This document shows positions 34,510 through 43,167 of a stretch of DNA of 64,000 nt, piece after piece. The stretch's first letter is position 1, and each line of letters opens with the position of its first letter. The position numbers and the translations under genes were made by a program. Below the pieces are notes generated by a model. The model was not told where the DNA came from and searched no databases. It was given only the letters and a program-made list of their open reading frames with translations. The stretch covers positions 248,001 through 312,000 of the forward strand of contig NZ_CP126110.1 in NCBI RefSeq assembly GCF_030123405.1, in the 5' to 3' direction. Source of the stretch: Neobacillus sp. WH10 (GTDB lineage Bacteria > Bacillota > Bacilli > Bacillales > Cytobacillaceae).

Positions 34510-35250
34510 ATGGAATTAATAGATAAAGTAGTCATTGTAACTGGCGGTGGTACTGGTATAGGAAAAGCAACAGCTCTGAAATTAGCAAATGCAGGTGCAA
34601 AGGTGGTTATTAATTATAACCGATCGGAAAAAGAAGCTGTCGAGGTTGTCAATGAGATAACACAACTAGGTGGCATAGCAATCGCTTATAAAGCAAATGT
34701 AGCGATAGAAAAAGAAGTGAATGATATGGTATCCCAAACGATTACATCACTAGGGACGGTGGATGGTTTAGTAAACAATGCAAGTATTACAGCTCAAATT
34801 GCTATGAATGACCTAGATGCCGTAACAGATGAAGTGTGGGATTCCCTTTTTAGTGTGAATGTGAAAGGAATGTTTCATTGTGTAAAAGCTGTAGTTCCAT
34901 ATATGAAGAAGCAACAAGCGGGTGTAATTGTTAACATGGGCAGTGTAGCGGGAATGACCGGAATAGGTTCATCCATACCGTATGTTGCCACAAAATCAGC
35001 TATCCACACAATGACAAAGTCATTAGCTATGGCATTGTCACCTTATATCAGAGTAAATAGTATAGCTCCTGGTGCAGTTGATACAAGGTGGTGGTCAGGT
35101 CATGAAGAAAAGATGTATCAACTTGCAGGTAACTTACCACTTAAAAGAATATCAACGCCAGATGATATTGCGGAAGCTATTCTTTTTCAATTGACTCAAG
35201 AATCTGTCACAGGTCAAGTTTTTACAATTGATAATGGTCAAACATTGTAA
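34510..35250 (+). CDS. SDR oxidoreductase, FabG-like
   Basis: 246 residues. Rossmann motif TGGGTGIGKA, NNAS strand, catalytic Ser in NMGSVAGM and the YVATK active site (Tyr and Lys) are all present, followed by NSIAPGAVDT. Classical SDRs of this type reduce 3-oxoacyl groups, sugars or alcohols with NAD(P)H. Divergent from and probably controlled by the LysR regulator. The ribosome site is weak. Substrate unknown. Confidence 0.88.
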   Translation: MELIDKVVIVTGGGTGIGKATALKLANAGAKVVINYNRSEKEAVEVVNEITQLGGIAIAYKANVAIEKEVNDMVSQTITSLGTVDGLVNNASITAQIAMNDLDAVTDEVWDSLFSVNVKGMFHCVKAVVPYMKKQQAGVIVNMGSVAGMTGIGSSIPYVATKSAIHTMTKSLAMALSPYIRVNSIAPGAVDTRWWSGHEEKMYQLAGNLPLKRISTPDDIAEAILFQLTQESVTGQVFTIDNGQTL

Positions 35251-35268
35251 GATTAAACATAACTCATT

Positions 35269-35369
35269 ACACCCTTATACAATAATAGGGTGTTTGGTCT
35301 ATTTTTATAGCTCATACCGCTATCTCTTCTTTAGTACCAGCCGTATTTCCCTTAAGGAATAACGGCTGG
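35269..35369. terminator. Two terminator hairpins between convergent SDR genes
   Basis: ACACCCT / AGGGTGT at 35269-35293, and CCAGCCGTATT / AATAACGGCTGG at 35337-35369. Confidence 0.6.
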
Positions 35370-35445
35370 GTGACGTATTTTCACTTAACAGTACCTTTCG
35401 AGGTGAAGCCACTTTACAATCTTTGTTTAACCTACAATTTTCTAC

Positions 35446-36159
35446 TTAAGCTAAAATGTGACCGCCTTCTACATGAAGGACGGTTCCGGTCACGAAACTG
35501 TTTTGAATCAGGTATAGTACGCTTTGTGCAACGTCTTCAGTCTTTCCTATTCGTTTCACAGGAAGTTTGTTTCCGACCGTTGCATAGAACTGATTACGAT
35601 CTTTTTCTGGCATTTTGCTGCGGGAAGGTGTATCAATGATACCGGGTGAAACGATGTTCACTCGAATCGGAGCAAGTTCTAAAGCCAAGGTCTGACCTAG
35701 ATTCGAAATGGCCGCATTGACTGCACCCAGAATTGACGAACCAACCATCGATTTGTAGGCTACTACCCCAGAGAATAAAGTGATCGAACCATGTGGTAAG
35801 ATTTTCGGTGCACCGTATTTAGCTGCGTAGTATTGGCCCCAAAATTTGTTTTCAAACAGTTGTCTGGCTTGGGCTGTATCTGTTTGGAGGAATGATCCGC
35901 CGGATGTTTCAGCCGCGCTCACCACAAGATGGTTGAACTGGCCGACTTTTTCAAAGAAAGACTGAACTTGCCGTTCTTGTGTTGTATCCAGCGTAAAAGC
36001 CGTAGCTTTATCGCCTAGTTGCTCTATTGCATTCTGTAATTTTCCTTCGGAACGGCTGGCAATAATAACTTTTGCTCCTTCGGCTATTACTTGTTTAGCT
36101 GTTTCAAGACCAATCCCCGAGCTTCCGCCGATAATTACCACTTTTTTATCTTGTAACAT
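35446..36159 (-). CDS. Divergent SDR-family protein lacking the YxxxK pair
   Basis: 237 residues. The cofactor loop IGGSSGIGLE is intact, as is NIVSPGIIDT near the end. Where the catalytic motif should be, the sequence reads SMVGSSILGAVNAAISNLGQ, so neither Tyr nor Lys of YxxxK is present, although the preceding Ser (LFSGVVA) is. It may bind NAD(P) without standard catalysis, or use other residues. It follows mdaB in an operon divergent from an HxlR regulator. Ribosome site AAGGAGG. Confidence 0.8.
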   Translation of the reverse strand: MLQDKKVVIIGGSSGIGLETAKQVIAEGAKVIIASRSEGKLQNAIEQLGDKATAFTLDTTQERQVQSFFEKVGQFNHLVVSAAETSGGSFLQTDTAQARQLFENKFWGQYYAAKYGAPKILPHGSITLFSGVVAYKSMVGSSILGAVNAAISNLGQTLALELAPIRVNIVSPGIIDTPSRSKMPEKDRNQFYATVGNKLPVKRIGKTEDVAQSVLYLIQNSFVTGTVLHVEGGHILA

Positions 36160-36191
36160 GTTTTTACCTCCTTGTAATTTTCCTTTATAGA

Positions 36192-36743
36192 TTAAAAGTT
36201 CAATACTTCTTTCAAATGTAGTTCAAGTTCGAATACAAATTTTCCAACTTTCGGATTTTTTATTACATCATAACAAGTGAAACTCTTTAAAGGTTTCATT
36301 CCGATGAATTTCTGCATGAGGTGCAAATGGCTTAATGCATCTTCCAGGCTGTTCCCTTCAAAAAATTGAGTTGGATCATTAAATGCTTTTTCAGGAGCAT
36401 TCCAGGTAGTCGAAAACATATATTTCTTTTTGGTCAGTAATCCGCCGCTTCCATATTGATCAGCACCCTTAAAAAACAAACCATAAGCATAAACCTCATC
36501 CATATACGTTTTCAATAAGCCTGGAACACTGAACCAATAGACAGGTGTTTGGTAAATGACAATATCGGCCCATAAAAACTTTTGCTGTTCTTCCTCAATT
36601 TTATATCCGTTTTGAACAATGGTTGTTTTTATATTGTTTTTTTCACTTAACAAGCTGACCATCTTGTCCATTAATGTCTGGTTTAAATTACCTTCCGCTG
36701 TACTATACCTTTGATGTCCGTTAATAATAAGAATATTTTTCAT
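36192..36743 (-). CDS. mdaB: MdaB-like NAD(P)H quinone reductase
   Basis: 183 residues with a flavodoxin-like fold. FMN/FAD-site motifs are IINGHQRYSTAEGNLN at the N-terminus, YQTPVYWFSVPGLLKTYMDE in the middle and STTWNAPEKAF. MdaB proteins reduce quinones by two electrons. The start at 36743 follows AAAGGAGAG; a longer frame to 36794 contains that ribosome site. First gene of the operon with the divergent SDR, opposite an HxlR regulator, which suggests quinone or electrophile induction. Confidence 0.86.
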   Translation of the reverse strand: MKNILIINGHQRYSTAEGNLNQTLMDKMVSLLSEKNNIKTTIVQNGYKIEEEQQKFLWADIVIYQTPVYWFSVPGLLKTYMDEVYAYGLFFKGADQYGSGGLLTKKKYMFSTTWNAPEKAFNDPTQFFEGNSLEDALSHLHLMQKFIGMKPLKSFTCYDVIKNPKVGKFVFELELHLKEVLNF

Positions 36744-36843
36744 CTTTTTTCTCTCTCCTTTGATTGTTGGATTTCTCTCACTTATTCTGATCAATTCCTC
36801 AAGAATGTGATGGAATAATAGGTTTATTGATATTATAAATATA

Positions 36844-36888
36844 GTAACTTTATTTAGGGAAGTAGTGATAAATAATTCATAAAGTTAC
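36844..36888. promoter_or_regulatory. Inverted half-sites between mdaB and hxlR
   Basis: GTAACTTTAT at 36844-36853 and its exact complement ATAAAGTTAC at 36879-36888, 25 bp apart. Candidate HxlR-family operator. Confidence 0.5.
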
Positions 36889-36955
36889 CGAAAGTATACT
36901 TTTTTGATATGATAAAGGAAATTAATTAAAAAATGTTTTAGGAAGGATGTTTCAG

Positions 36956-37294
36956 ATGAGTGTTATGGAGCCCGTCATACTGACAAAAGGAACACCAGGT
37001 GAGATTTGCCCTATAGCTAAAACGCTTGACGTGATAGGAACTAAATGGACCTTTTTAATTATTCGGGATCTGCTTATCGAAGGAACAATGCGATTCAGTG
37101 AGCTATTGAAATCAATGGATGGAATTAGTCCAAAAACACTTTCGCTGCGCCTTAAGGAACTGGAGGATCATGGGATATTGGAAAGAAAGGTATTTCCGGA
37201 GGTTCCCCCTCGTGTGGAATATACATTAACAGAAAAAGGGAAACGATTAGAAAGTATTTTCATTGAATTAAAGAGGTTTGGATTATATTTATAA
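36956..37294 (+). CDS. HxlR-family regulator
   Basis: 112 residues with the HxlR winged helix: CPIAKTLDVIGTKWTFLIIR, RFSELLKSMDGISPKTLSLR, LKELEDHGILERKVFPEVPP, VEYTLTEKG. The Cys in the N-terminal GEICPI is in the position of the redox-sensing Cys of YodB/HypR-type members. The ATG at 36956 is chosen because AGGAAGG precedes it by 8 bp. Divergent from mdaB; probably senses electrophiles and controls that operon. Confidence 0.88.
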   Translation: MSVMEPVILTKGTPGEICPIAKTLDVIGTKWTFLIIRDLLIEGTMRFSELLKSMDGISPKTLSLRLKELEDHGILERKVFPEVPPRVEYTLTEKGKRLESIFIELKRFGLYL

Positions 37295-37385
37295 AAGATT
37301 GAACATAGATCATTCTCTACATTTGAGGACGTCAATGATAAAGGATATAGAAATCCTTTATATCCCTTTGTTTTTCCAAAATATA

Positions 37386-37423
37386 AAACAACCTCTTATT
37401 TGAACTACAATAAGAGGTTGTTT
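37386..37423. terminator. Strong terminator hairpin
   Basis: Perfect 15-base arms AAACAACCTCTTATT and complement, 8-base loop. Between convergent hxlR and scfB. Confidence 0.8.
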
Positions 37424-37549
37424 GGTATATTTAATTCTATTCTCTAGTTTAGGCTTTATTATTGTCATAAAGAGCGAAGGTAACTTCTGCGTCACAAGAA
37501 CTTCTTTAATTTGTTGAGTATTGAACATAGACCTTATGCATCTTTGTCC

Positions 37550-38947
37550 TTATTCAGTCACGGTTTGTTCCATAGCTCTGATGGATTCAGCTACCTTAAC
37601 CATCATGGAACATTCGATTCTCTTTCGGAAGATGTCACAACTGAAGTCGTAGGTTCCCTTGAGAGAGCCAGTTGCATGAAGCGCGTTGGCAGGGCAGCCG
37701 CCACTGCAGTAAAGTTTCGCCCAGCAATCCTGACATTCCGGTTTTGAGTAGCAGTTACTCTCTTTAAATTGGCATTGTATCTCAGGTTTTGTGATTCCAT
37801 CCCAGATGTTTCCCAAGCTGTATTCTTCATCCCCTACAAACTGGTGGCATGGGAAGAGCTCGCCCCATGGTGTAACAGCGAGATATTCGGTTCCTGAACC
37901 GCATCCGGAAATTCTCTTTTGGATGCAAGGTCCTTCTGAAAGGTCAAGCATGTAATGGTAAAAGGTAAAGCCATTGCCTTTTTCTTCGCGATTAAGCATT
38001 TCCTTGGCGAGAATCTCGTACTGGTTGTAAATCTCTGGGAGGTCCTTCTCAGTGAGTGCATATGGTTCTCGTGGATCACAGATGACCGGTTCCATCGAGA
38101 GTTTGTCGAAACCAAGGTCTGCGATGTGGAAAATGTCATTGGTGAAATCGACATTGTTGTGGGTGTATGTCCCACGTACGTAGTATTCTTTGTCTCCACG
38201 CTTTTCGACGAATTCCTGGAATTTTGGAACGATATAATCGTAGCTGCCCTTTCCAGTGACCGTTTTGCGAAGTCGGTCATGGACCTCTTTTCTTCCATCA
38301 AGACTTAATACGACATTGTACATTTCCTTGTTTAAAAACTCGGTGACTTCATCGTCCAGTAACATCCCATTCGTCGTGAAGGTGAAGCGAAAAGTCTTTT
38401 TGTACTCTTTTTCTTTGCTTCTTGCGTATGCGACAATCTGCTTGACAACCTTCCAGGCCATGAGCGGTTCTCCGCCGAAGAAGTCAACGTCAAGGTTTCG
38501 GTGATGACCGGAGTTTTCTAATAGATAATCGATGGCTCTTTGGCCAACCTCATAACTCATGATTGCTCTGTCTCCGTTGTATTTCCCCTGGCTGGCGAAG
38601 CAATATTCACATGACAGGTTACAGGTATGTGCGACATTGAAGCAGAGGGCCTTTACAAAAGTCTGACGATTTCTTAAATCAATTGAGAGATCCTTATATT
38701 CATCCTCAGTAAAAAGCTGCCCAGCAGTTTTTAGCTCCTCGACATCCGCGATGGTGTCTCGAATGTCCTCTTCGGAGATGTCGGAATCATGTGCGTATTT
38801 TTCCAGTACCATTGTCACGATTTCTTCTGTAGGTGTATTCTCATAAAGCGCGATGATTTCATAGGCGAGGTCGTCGACAACATGCACCGATCCACTGTAG
38901 GTATCGAGCACGATGTTGTATCCGTTTAGTTTATATTGATGAATCAT
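37550..38947 (-). CDS. scfB: SCIFF ranthipeptide maturase (radical SAM/SPASM)
   Basis: 465 residues. The first ~90 form the RRE-like peptide-recognition part (YNIVLDTYSGSVHVVDDLAY). Cys109, Cys113 and Cys116 (CNLSCEYC) bind the radical SAM [4Fe-4S] cluster, and DVDFFGGEPLM is the SAM glycine motif. The SPASM region holds the cysteines of CIQKRISGCGSG, FPCHQF, CYSKPECQDCW, YCSGGCPAN and a late DFSC for two auxiliary clusters. Known members build sulfur-to-gamma/alpha-carbon thioether bridges in the SCIFF peptide. The precursor gene lies just upstream. It is more GC-rich than flanking genes, which suggests acquisition by transfer. The start codon has AGGAG 13 bases away. Confidence 0.95.
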   Translation of the reverse strand: MIHQYKLNGYNIVLDTYSGSVHVVDDLAYEIIALYENTPTEEIVTMVLEKYAHDSDISEEDIRDTIADVEELKTAGQLFTEDEYKDLSIDLRNRQTFVKALCFNVAHTCNLSCEYCFASQGKYNGDRAIMSYEVGQRAIDYLLENSGHHRNLDVDFFGGEPLMAWKVVKQIVAYARSKEKEYKKTFRFTFTTNGMLLDDEVTEFLNKEMYNVVLSLDGRKEVHDRLRKTVTGKGSYDYIVPKFQEFVEKRGDKEYYVRGTYTHNNVDFTNDIFHIADLGFDKLSMEPVICDPREPYALTEKDLPEIYNQYEILAKEMLNREEKGNGFTFYHYMLDLSEGPCIQKRISGCGSGTEYLAVTPWGELFPCHQFVGDEEYSLGNIWDGITKPEIQCQFKESNCYSKPECQDCWAKLYCSGGCPANALHATGSLKGTYDFSCDIFRKRIECSMMVKVAESIRAMEQTVTE

Positions 38948-38974
38948 ACTTGATAATCAATCTCCTTTTGTCCA

Positions 38975-39011
38975 TAAAAATAGCCGCCCATCTAGAAAGC
39001 AGTTGGGCGGC
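38975..39011 (-). terminator. Hairpin terminator/attenuator between scfA and scfB
   Basis: Read on the minus strand: GCCGCCCA, 13-base loop, TGGGCGGC, then a T-rich tail, 15 bases past the scfA stop. It would let precursor mRNA outnumber maturase mRNA. Confidence 0.82.
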
Positions 39012-39025
39012 ACATTTCCTGTTTC

Positions 39026-39175
39026 CTATCTGTTTATTGTGTTTTCACACTTCTGATTTGCAATTCCGCAAGAAGTTTTGCAAGCTGACTGGCAAGACGT
39101 CTGGCATGCTCCACATCCACCGTGTTTTGCGGTATCCTTCAGATTACGAGTGCTCAGTGTTACGATTCTTTTCAT
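39026..39175 (-). CDS. scfA: SCIFF six-cysteine ranthipeptide precursor
   Basis: 49 residues. The leader is MKRIVTLSTRNLKDTAKHGG and the core contains CGACQTSCQSACKTSC followed by GIANQKCENTINR. The six cysteines are at 21, 24, 28, 32, 36 and 43, exactly the spacing that names the family (six Cys in forty-five), and threonine or serine residues lie between them as thioether acceptors. AGGGG precedes the ATG by 9 bases. The maturase scfB follows after a terminator hairpin. An Fnr/Crp-type box lies about 60 bp upstream. Clostridial relatives are nearly identical in the core, as far as I recall. Confidence 0.96.
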   Translation of the reverse strand: MKRIVTLSTRNLKDTAKHGGCGACQTSCQSACKTSCGIANQKCENTINR

Positions 39176-39227
39176 AACGTGAAACCCCTTTTGACAGTAT
39201 TTTTTAGAAGAAATAAGAGTTAAAACT

Positions 39228-39243
39228 TGTGAATGTTTTCACA
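39228..39243 (-). promoter_or_regulatory. Fnr/Crp-type box upstream of scfA
   Basis: TGTGA-N6-TCACA (perfect half-sites), centred about 60 bases before the scfA ATG. An AATACT -10-like element at 39197-39202 (minus) would place the box near -42 to -46. Confidence 0.6.
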
Positions 39244-39395
39244 TAAATTCCAACAATAATTTTAACAACATCTCAGGGGCAAGTCAATCATTTCCAATGT
39301 CTTGATACTGCAGAAAATCCACTTAATTTCAACATTATTAATGGTATGGGAAAGACGTGAGTGATAAAATAGAACAGAATTAATTACGGAGAAGA

Positions 39396-40181
39396 GTGAA
39401 AGTAGTGAGAATAGGATTTTTTGACTCAGGTATTGGTGGAATAACGGTACTTCATCAAGCATTGAGGTTCCTTCCGAATGAGGATTACATCTTTTATGCC
39501 GATACCTTACATGTTCCATATGGTGAAAAACCAAAAGAAGAGGTAAGACAATATATTTTTAATGCTGCTGATTTTATAGCTAATCAAGGCGTAAAAGCAC
39601 TAGTCATTGCTTGCAATACTGCAACCAGTATCGCTGTGGAGGACCTCCGCAAAAAGTATGATTTCCCTATTTTAGGTATTGAACCAGCCGTAAAACCGGC
39701 TGTTTAAAAATGTGAAGGAAAACGGAAAAAAGTTTTAGTAATGGCGACTAATTTGACTCTCAGAGAGGAAAAATTTCATAACCTGGTCAAAAGTAATGAC
39801 CATCACGATATTGTTGAAAGCTTGCCACTTCCTGGTCTTGTTCAGTTTGCTGAGAATTTTGAATTCAGTGAAGAGAGAGTTGTACCCTATTTAAGAGATC
39901 AATTATCCTCCTTTGATTTAAAGCAGTACGGAACCGTAGTTCTAGGATGCACTCATTTCCCATATTTTAAAAATAGCTTAAGGAAGCTATTTGCTGAAGA
40001 TGTAGACATTATTTCTGGAAGTATTGGTACTGCCAAAAACTTAAGGCGAATTCTCGAAGCAAAGAATCAAATTAATGAAGGAACAGGAAATATTTCATTT
40101 TTTAAATCTGGCTTTAAAGTTGAGGATAAAGATACACTTTCTAATTATAAAAAGTTGTTGGCAATGTTAGATCAAGTATAA
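39396..40181 (+). pseudogene. murI: Glutamate racemase gene interrupted by an in-frame stop
   Basis: The frame encodes a full-length MurI/RacE (262 codons): GFFDSGIGGITVLHQALRFL, VIACNTATS with the first catalytic Cys, and GCTHFPYF with the second. At 39705 a TAA interrupts the frame after EPAVKPAV, where relatives continue with a Lys or Glu. Reading resumes in the same frame with VLVMATN, so one substitution, not a shift, caused it. The usual product makes D-glutamate for peptidoglycan; another racemase must serve the cell unless the stop is read through or is a sequencing error. Confidence 0.82.
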
Positions 40182-40495
40182 AAACAGAGTTATGATATCC
40201 AGTTGAAATGACTCTGCCAATGGGGATAAAAAAAGAATACGAACAAGCAGCAATTCGAGTAGATGATCCCTTTAAATTTATAGAAGAACTGAAGCAAAAG
40301 TTGTTCAGTCCTCCTTCAGGTATAGGTACACCACCGTTTCACGACTGATCCGTATTCACTGGCAACCTCAGATTTCTTTTTCTTAAGTATGCGGACATCG
40401 GCATAACTGTGCTACTTGTTCAAGAAGCAATGATCTTTTTCCTCCCCGATTATGCCACGTTTTTTGGTTAATGAAATGCCTTCACTCTGGCGTTA
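40182..40495. other. Gap with short degenerate coding traces
   Basis: No intact gene. On the minus strand (about 40305-40395) the text EVASEYG then, one frame over, ISRETVVYLYLKED-like sequence recalls the HTH of a resolvase, but only weakly. Confidence 0.25.
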
Positions 40496-41671
40496 TTATT
40501 GTTCCCGAGAGAAGGGTTTTTGCAAATTGGTGGACTTCCATTGACCGCTCGTCATAATTTTCACTTTTACCTCTACATCTAAGGATGTTGGCGAAAGAGG
40601 GATAGCGCCATTTTTTTCGACTTTTTTCCAGGCTCCTACATTATTACGATAAAGTGTTTGTGAAAGCTGATATACATCAATTCCTTTTTTTAACCCATTT
40701 GTATAGGTCCCTTCGACTTCCTTTTTAAGTGCTTGTTCTGCTATTTTTTCTATAGTTTTCACAGGCAAAAATTTTACAACCTGAAAAATATCTCCTTCAA
40801 CGTTCAGCTTCATCCTAAAATGTGGTTCATTGTTTTTTATGGAAGCTTGTGTATGGACTTTTGATTTTTTCATTACAACTTCCGTAACTGGCTTCCCATC
40901 TTTTTTTAATAGCATTGGTACTCGGTTAAAAGACTTGTCCGTCCATTTTAAGCCTGGTAAGTCCTTCTCTGACAAGTACCCTTTATAGCGTTTCGATGCT
41001 ACAAAAGCCGACCCGCTATACTTGAGCAGGGGAAAATCCTTTTTGTTTGATTTCCATTTTTTTTTCGTAATAGATAAGAAAGGTATTTGAGTAGTCATCC
41101 CAGGCTCATAAAGATAGGCACGAAATTTGAAAAACTTCAAAGGACTAAAAATGGAATAATTTTTTGTCATTTCATTTGGGATATTCGTTACGGTATAAAG
41201 GGGTGAGAGATTTAGGATGGTCCCGGTTGCCAATACATTCTGAATCGGCTCCTTTGTTCCAAACACCCACATTGTATTTCTAAACTGAAAGAAACGCGCT
41301 AAGAATTCATCAATTTGTCGGATATCTCCATTTTTCAGTACATTTTCAGAAAATACGATGGTTTTAATATGCTCCCAAGACACTTGTTGTTGGGCCGTTT
41401 TATAAAAATCGAACGCTGAATGATCTAAAAGCTCCCCGCTTCCTTTTCCAATAAAAATTGGCTGTGGTGTACGAAGTGTAGTTTCTAGTTTTGCAAAAGT
41501 TGAAAAATTGATAAATTGAGGGTAGAGCACGTATTGATTGTCTTGAAAGTCAATCCCTAAGGCATTTATGTACCATACATGCTCCACTTCTCGAGTATCC
41601 CAACATCCGGTTAACAAAAAAACAGAAGCAAATACAATAAGCAGCTTTTTTCGAATTAGAATTTTACTCAT
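40496..41671 (-). CDS. Spore germination receptor C subunit (Ger(x)C lipoprotein)
   Basis: 391 residues. A lipobox (LLTGC) and the following WDTREVEHVWYINALGID are hallmarks of the GerC family, located on the outer face of the spore inner membrane. The C-terminal half contains LNVEGDIFQVVKFLPVKTIE and TYTNGLKKGIDVYQLSQTLY. It is the last gene of the gerB-gerA-gerC operon, 5 bp after gerA. It works with the A and B subunits to sense germinants; the ligand is unknown. Confidence 0.92.
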   Translation of the reverse strand: MSKILIRKKLLIVFASVFLLTGCWDTREVEHVWYINALGIDFQDNQYVLYPQFINFSTFAKLETTLRTPQPIFIGKGSGELLDHSAFDFYKTAQQQVSWEHIKTIVFSENVLKNGDIRQIDEFLARFFQFRNTMWVFGTKEPIQNVLATGTILNLSPLYTVTNIPNEMTKNYSIFSPLKFFKFRAYLYEPGMTTQIPFLSITKKKWKSNKKDFPLLKYSGSAFVASKRYKGYLSEKDLPGLKWTDKSFNRVPMLLKKDGKPVTEVVMKKSKVHTQASIKNNEPHFRMKLNVEGDIFQVVKFLPVKTIEKIAEQALKKEVEGTYTNGLKKGIDVYQLSQTLYRNNVGAWKKVEKNGAIPLSPTSLDVEVKVKIMTSGQWKSTNLQKPFSREQ

Positions 41672-41676
41672 CCTTT

Positions 41677-43167
41677 TTACTCATCCTTTTTTTTCGTGCT
41701 ATCGTTTGTATGAAGCTCTTTCGGCCGTCTTTTCATCTTTTTAAAACGAACTCGGAATGTTGCAGGTAAAACACTGGATGGGACAAGTGGAGAATAGGGG
41801 GCCATAAACGGAACCCCAAAAGAGCGTAAATTCACGAGATGAATAAAAATGACAAAGACAGCAAAGATAAGCCCTACAACTCCAAGTAAGGATGAGAGTA
41901 TATAGACAAAAAATCGGAGGATACTTAACGTTCCAGTAAGTGACTGATTGATCAAAGTAAAGGTTGAAACGACAGAAATAGCCATCATCACGACAATACC
42001 TGGGGAGGCAAATCCAGCGCTGATGGCAGCTTGGCCAATAATTAACCCGCCTACAACTGATAACGTTTGACCAACAGTAGTTGGAATCCTAAGTCCAGCC
42101 TCTCTCAGTAACTCAAATAAAAAAATCATCATGAAGCCCTCTAAAGCAGTAGGAAACGGAACTCCCTCTCTTGACAAGGAAAGTGTTGCCAACAATGTAT
42201 AGGGAATTTGATCAGGATGAAAGGCGGCTAAAGAAATCCAAAATCCTGGAAGAAAAACGGCTATAAGTAAGCTGAAAATCCGGAGGACCCTTCCGAAGCT
42301 TCCAAAAGGAGCCGTAGCATACTGGTCCTCTGCGTTATTTACGAAAAACACAAGGGTGACTGGTCCAACGGATGCAGTCGGTGAACCTTCTACTAATAGA
42401 AGGAAGCGACCATAGAGTAAGCAATTTACAGCATAATCAGGTCGTCCGGTGTATTCCATTAAAGGAAAAATGGTAAAAGTTCGGTCGGCAACCAGCTCTT
42501 CAATTTGAGCAGACGAAACGACGGCATCGACATTAATTTTATTTAGTCGGGATCGTACTTGTGCTAAAACATCCTGCGAAATAACATCCTTCAAATAAAG
42601 AACAGCAACCTTCGTTTTACTTCTAGTTCCGATTACAAATTCTTCATAATTAAGGGAGCTTGTTTTCAATCTTTTACGAATTAACCCTATATTTGTTTGC
42701 AGTTCTTCAACAAAGCCATCCCTTCCTCCTTTCAGAGTCACTTCCGTGCTAGGCGCTTCTACAGATCTTGCAGGCAGTTTAGCTAATTTAATCGAATAAG
42801 CCAGCTTAAATTCAGGGAGAAAAAAGAGAAATTCACCTTCAAAAACTTTTTGGGCGAGCTCCTCCTGTGATAAATCTGACTTTATGGAAGTGATAGGGAA
42901 AACAACTTTTGACTCCAATTCCTTTGCATTACCGGAAAATTCATTTTCCAATACATAATGAAGACGAGGCAATATCGTGCTTCTCAATTCTTTTGTATCA
43001 ATGAGACTTTGACAATATAAAGATAAAATAGAAAAAGAAAGTACACCTTTGCCGATTTGCTGTCTTTGGAAGAGGACATCTTTGGACCCTTCAAACCAGC
43101 CCTTTAAAACTTCCTCATCCCACTTGATCTTCATCATATCTTGATCAGCTCGATTATTGCGCCTCAT
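41677..43167 (-). CDS. Spore germination receptor A subunit (GerA/GerKA type)
   Basis: 496 residues from ATG 43167 (AAAGGAG 9 bases before); a longer frame runs back into gerB in the wrong context. The N-terminal soluble domain (to about 245) is followed by the DUF family core with TIFPLMEYTGRPDYAVNCLL, VEGSPTASVGPVTLVFF, four to five membrane helices and GREGVPFPTALEGFMM-like loop, FVPFMAPYSPLVPSS near the end. It forms the putative ion channel/germinant complex with B and C. It overlaps gerB by 14 bp. Confidence 0.92.
   Translation of the reverse strand: MRRNNRADQDMMKIKWDEEVLKGWFEGSKDVLFQRQQIGKGVLSFSILSLYCQSLIDTKELRSTILPRLHYVLENEFSGNAKELESKVVFPITSIKSDLSQEELAQKVFEGEFLFFLPEFKLAYSIKLAKLPARSVEAPSTEVTLKGGRDGFVEELQTNIGLIRKRLKTSSLNYEEFVIGTRSKTKVAVLYLKDVISQDVLAQVRSRLNKINVDAVVSSAQIEELVADRTFTIFPLMEYTGRPDYAVNCLLYGRFLLLVEGSPTASVGPVTLVFFVNNAEDQYATAPFGSFGRVLRIFSLLIAVFLPGFWISLAAFHPDQIPYTLLATLSLSREGVPFPTALEGFMMIFLFELLREAGLRIPTTVGQTLSVVGGLIIGQAAISAGFASPGIVVMMAISVVSTFTLINQSLTGTLSILRFFVYILSSLLGVVGLIFAVFVIFIHLVNLRSFGVPFMAPYSPLVPSSVLPATFRVRFKKMKRRPKELHTNDSTKKKDE

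Noticed and set aside
40208..40348. 46-codon frame after the racemase gene
   Set aside because: No ribosome site, no family match, and an equally plausible degenerate trace on the opposite strand.
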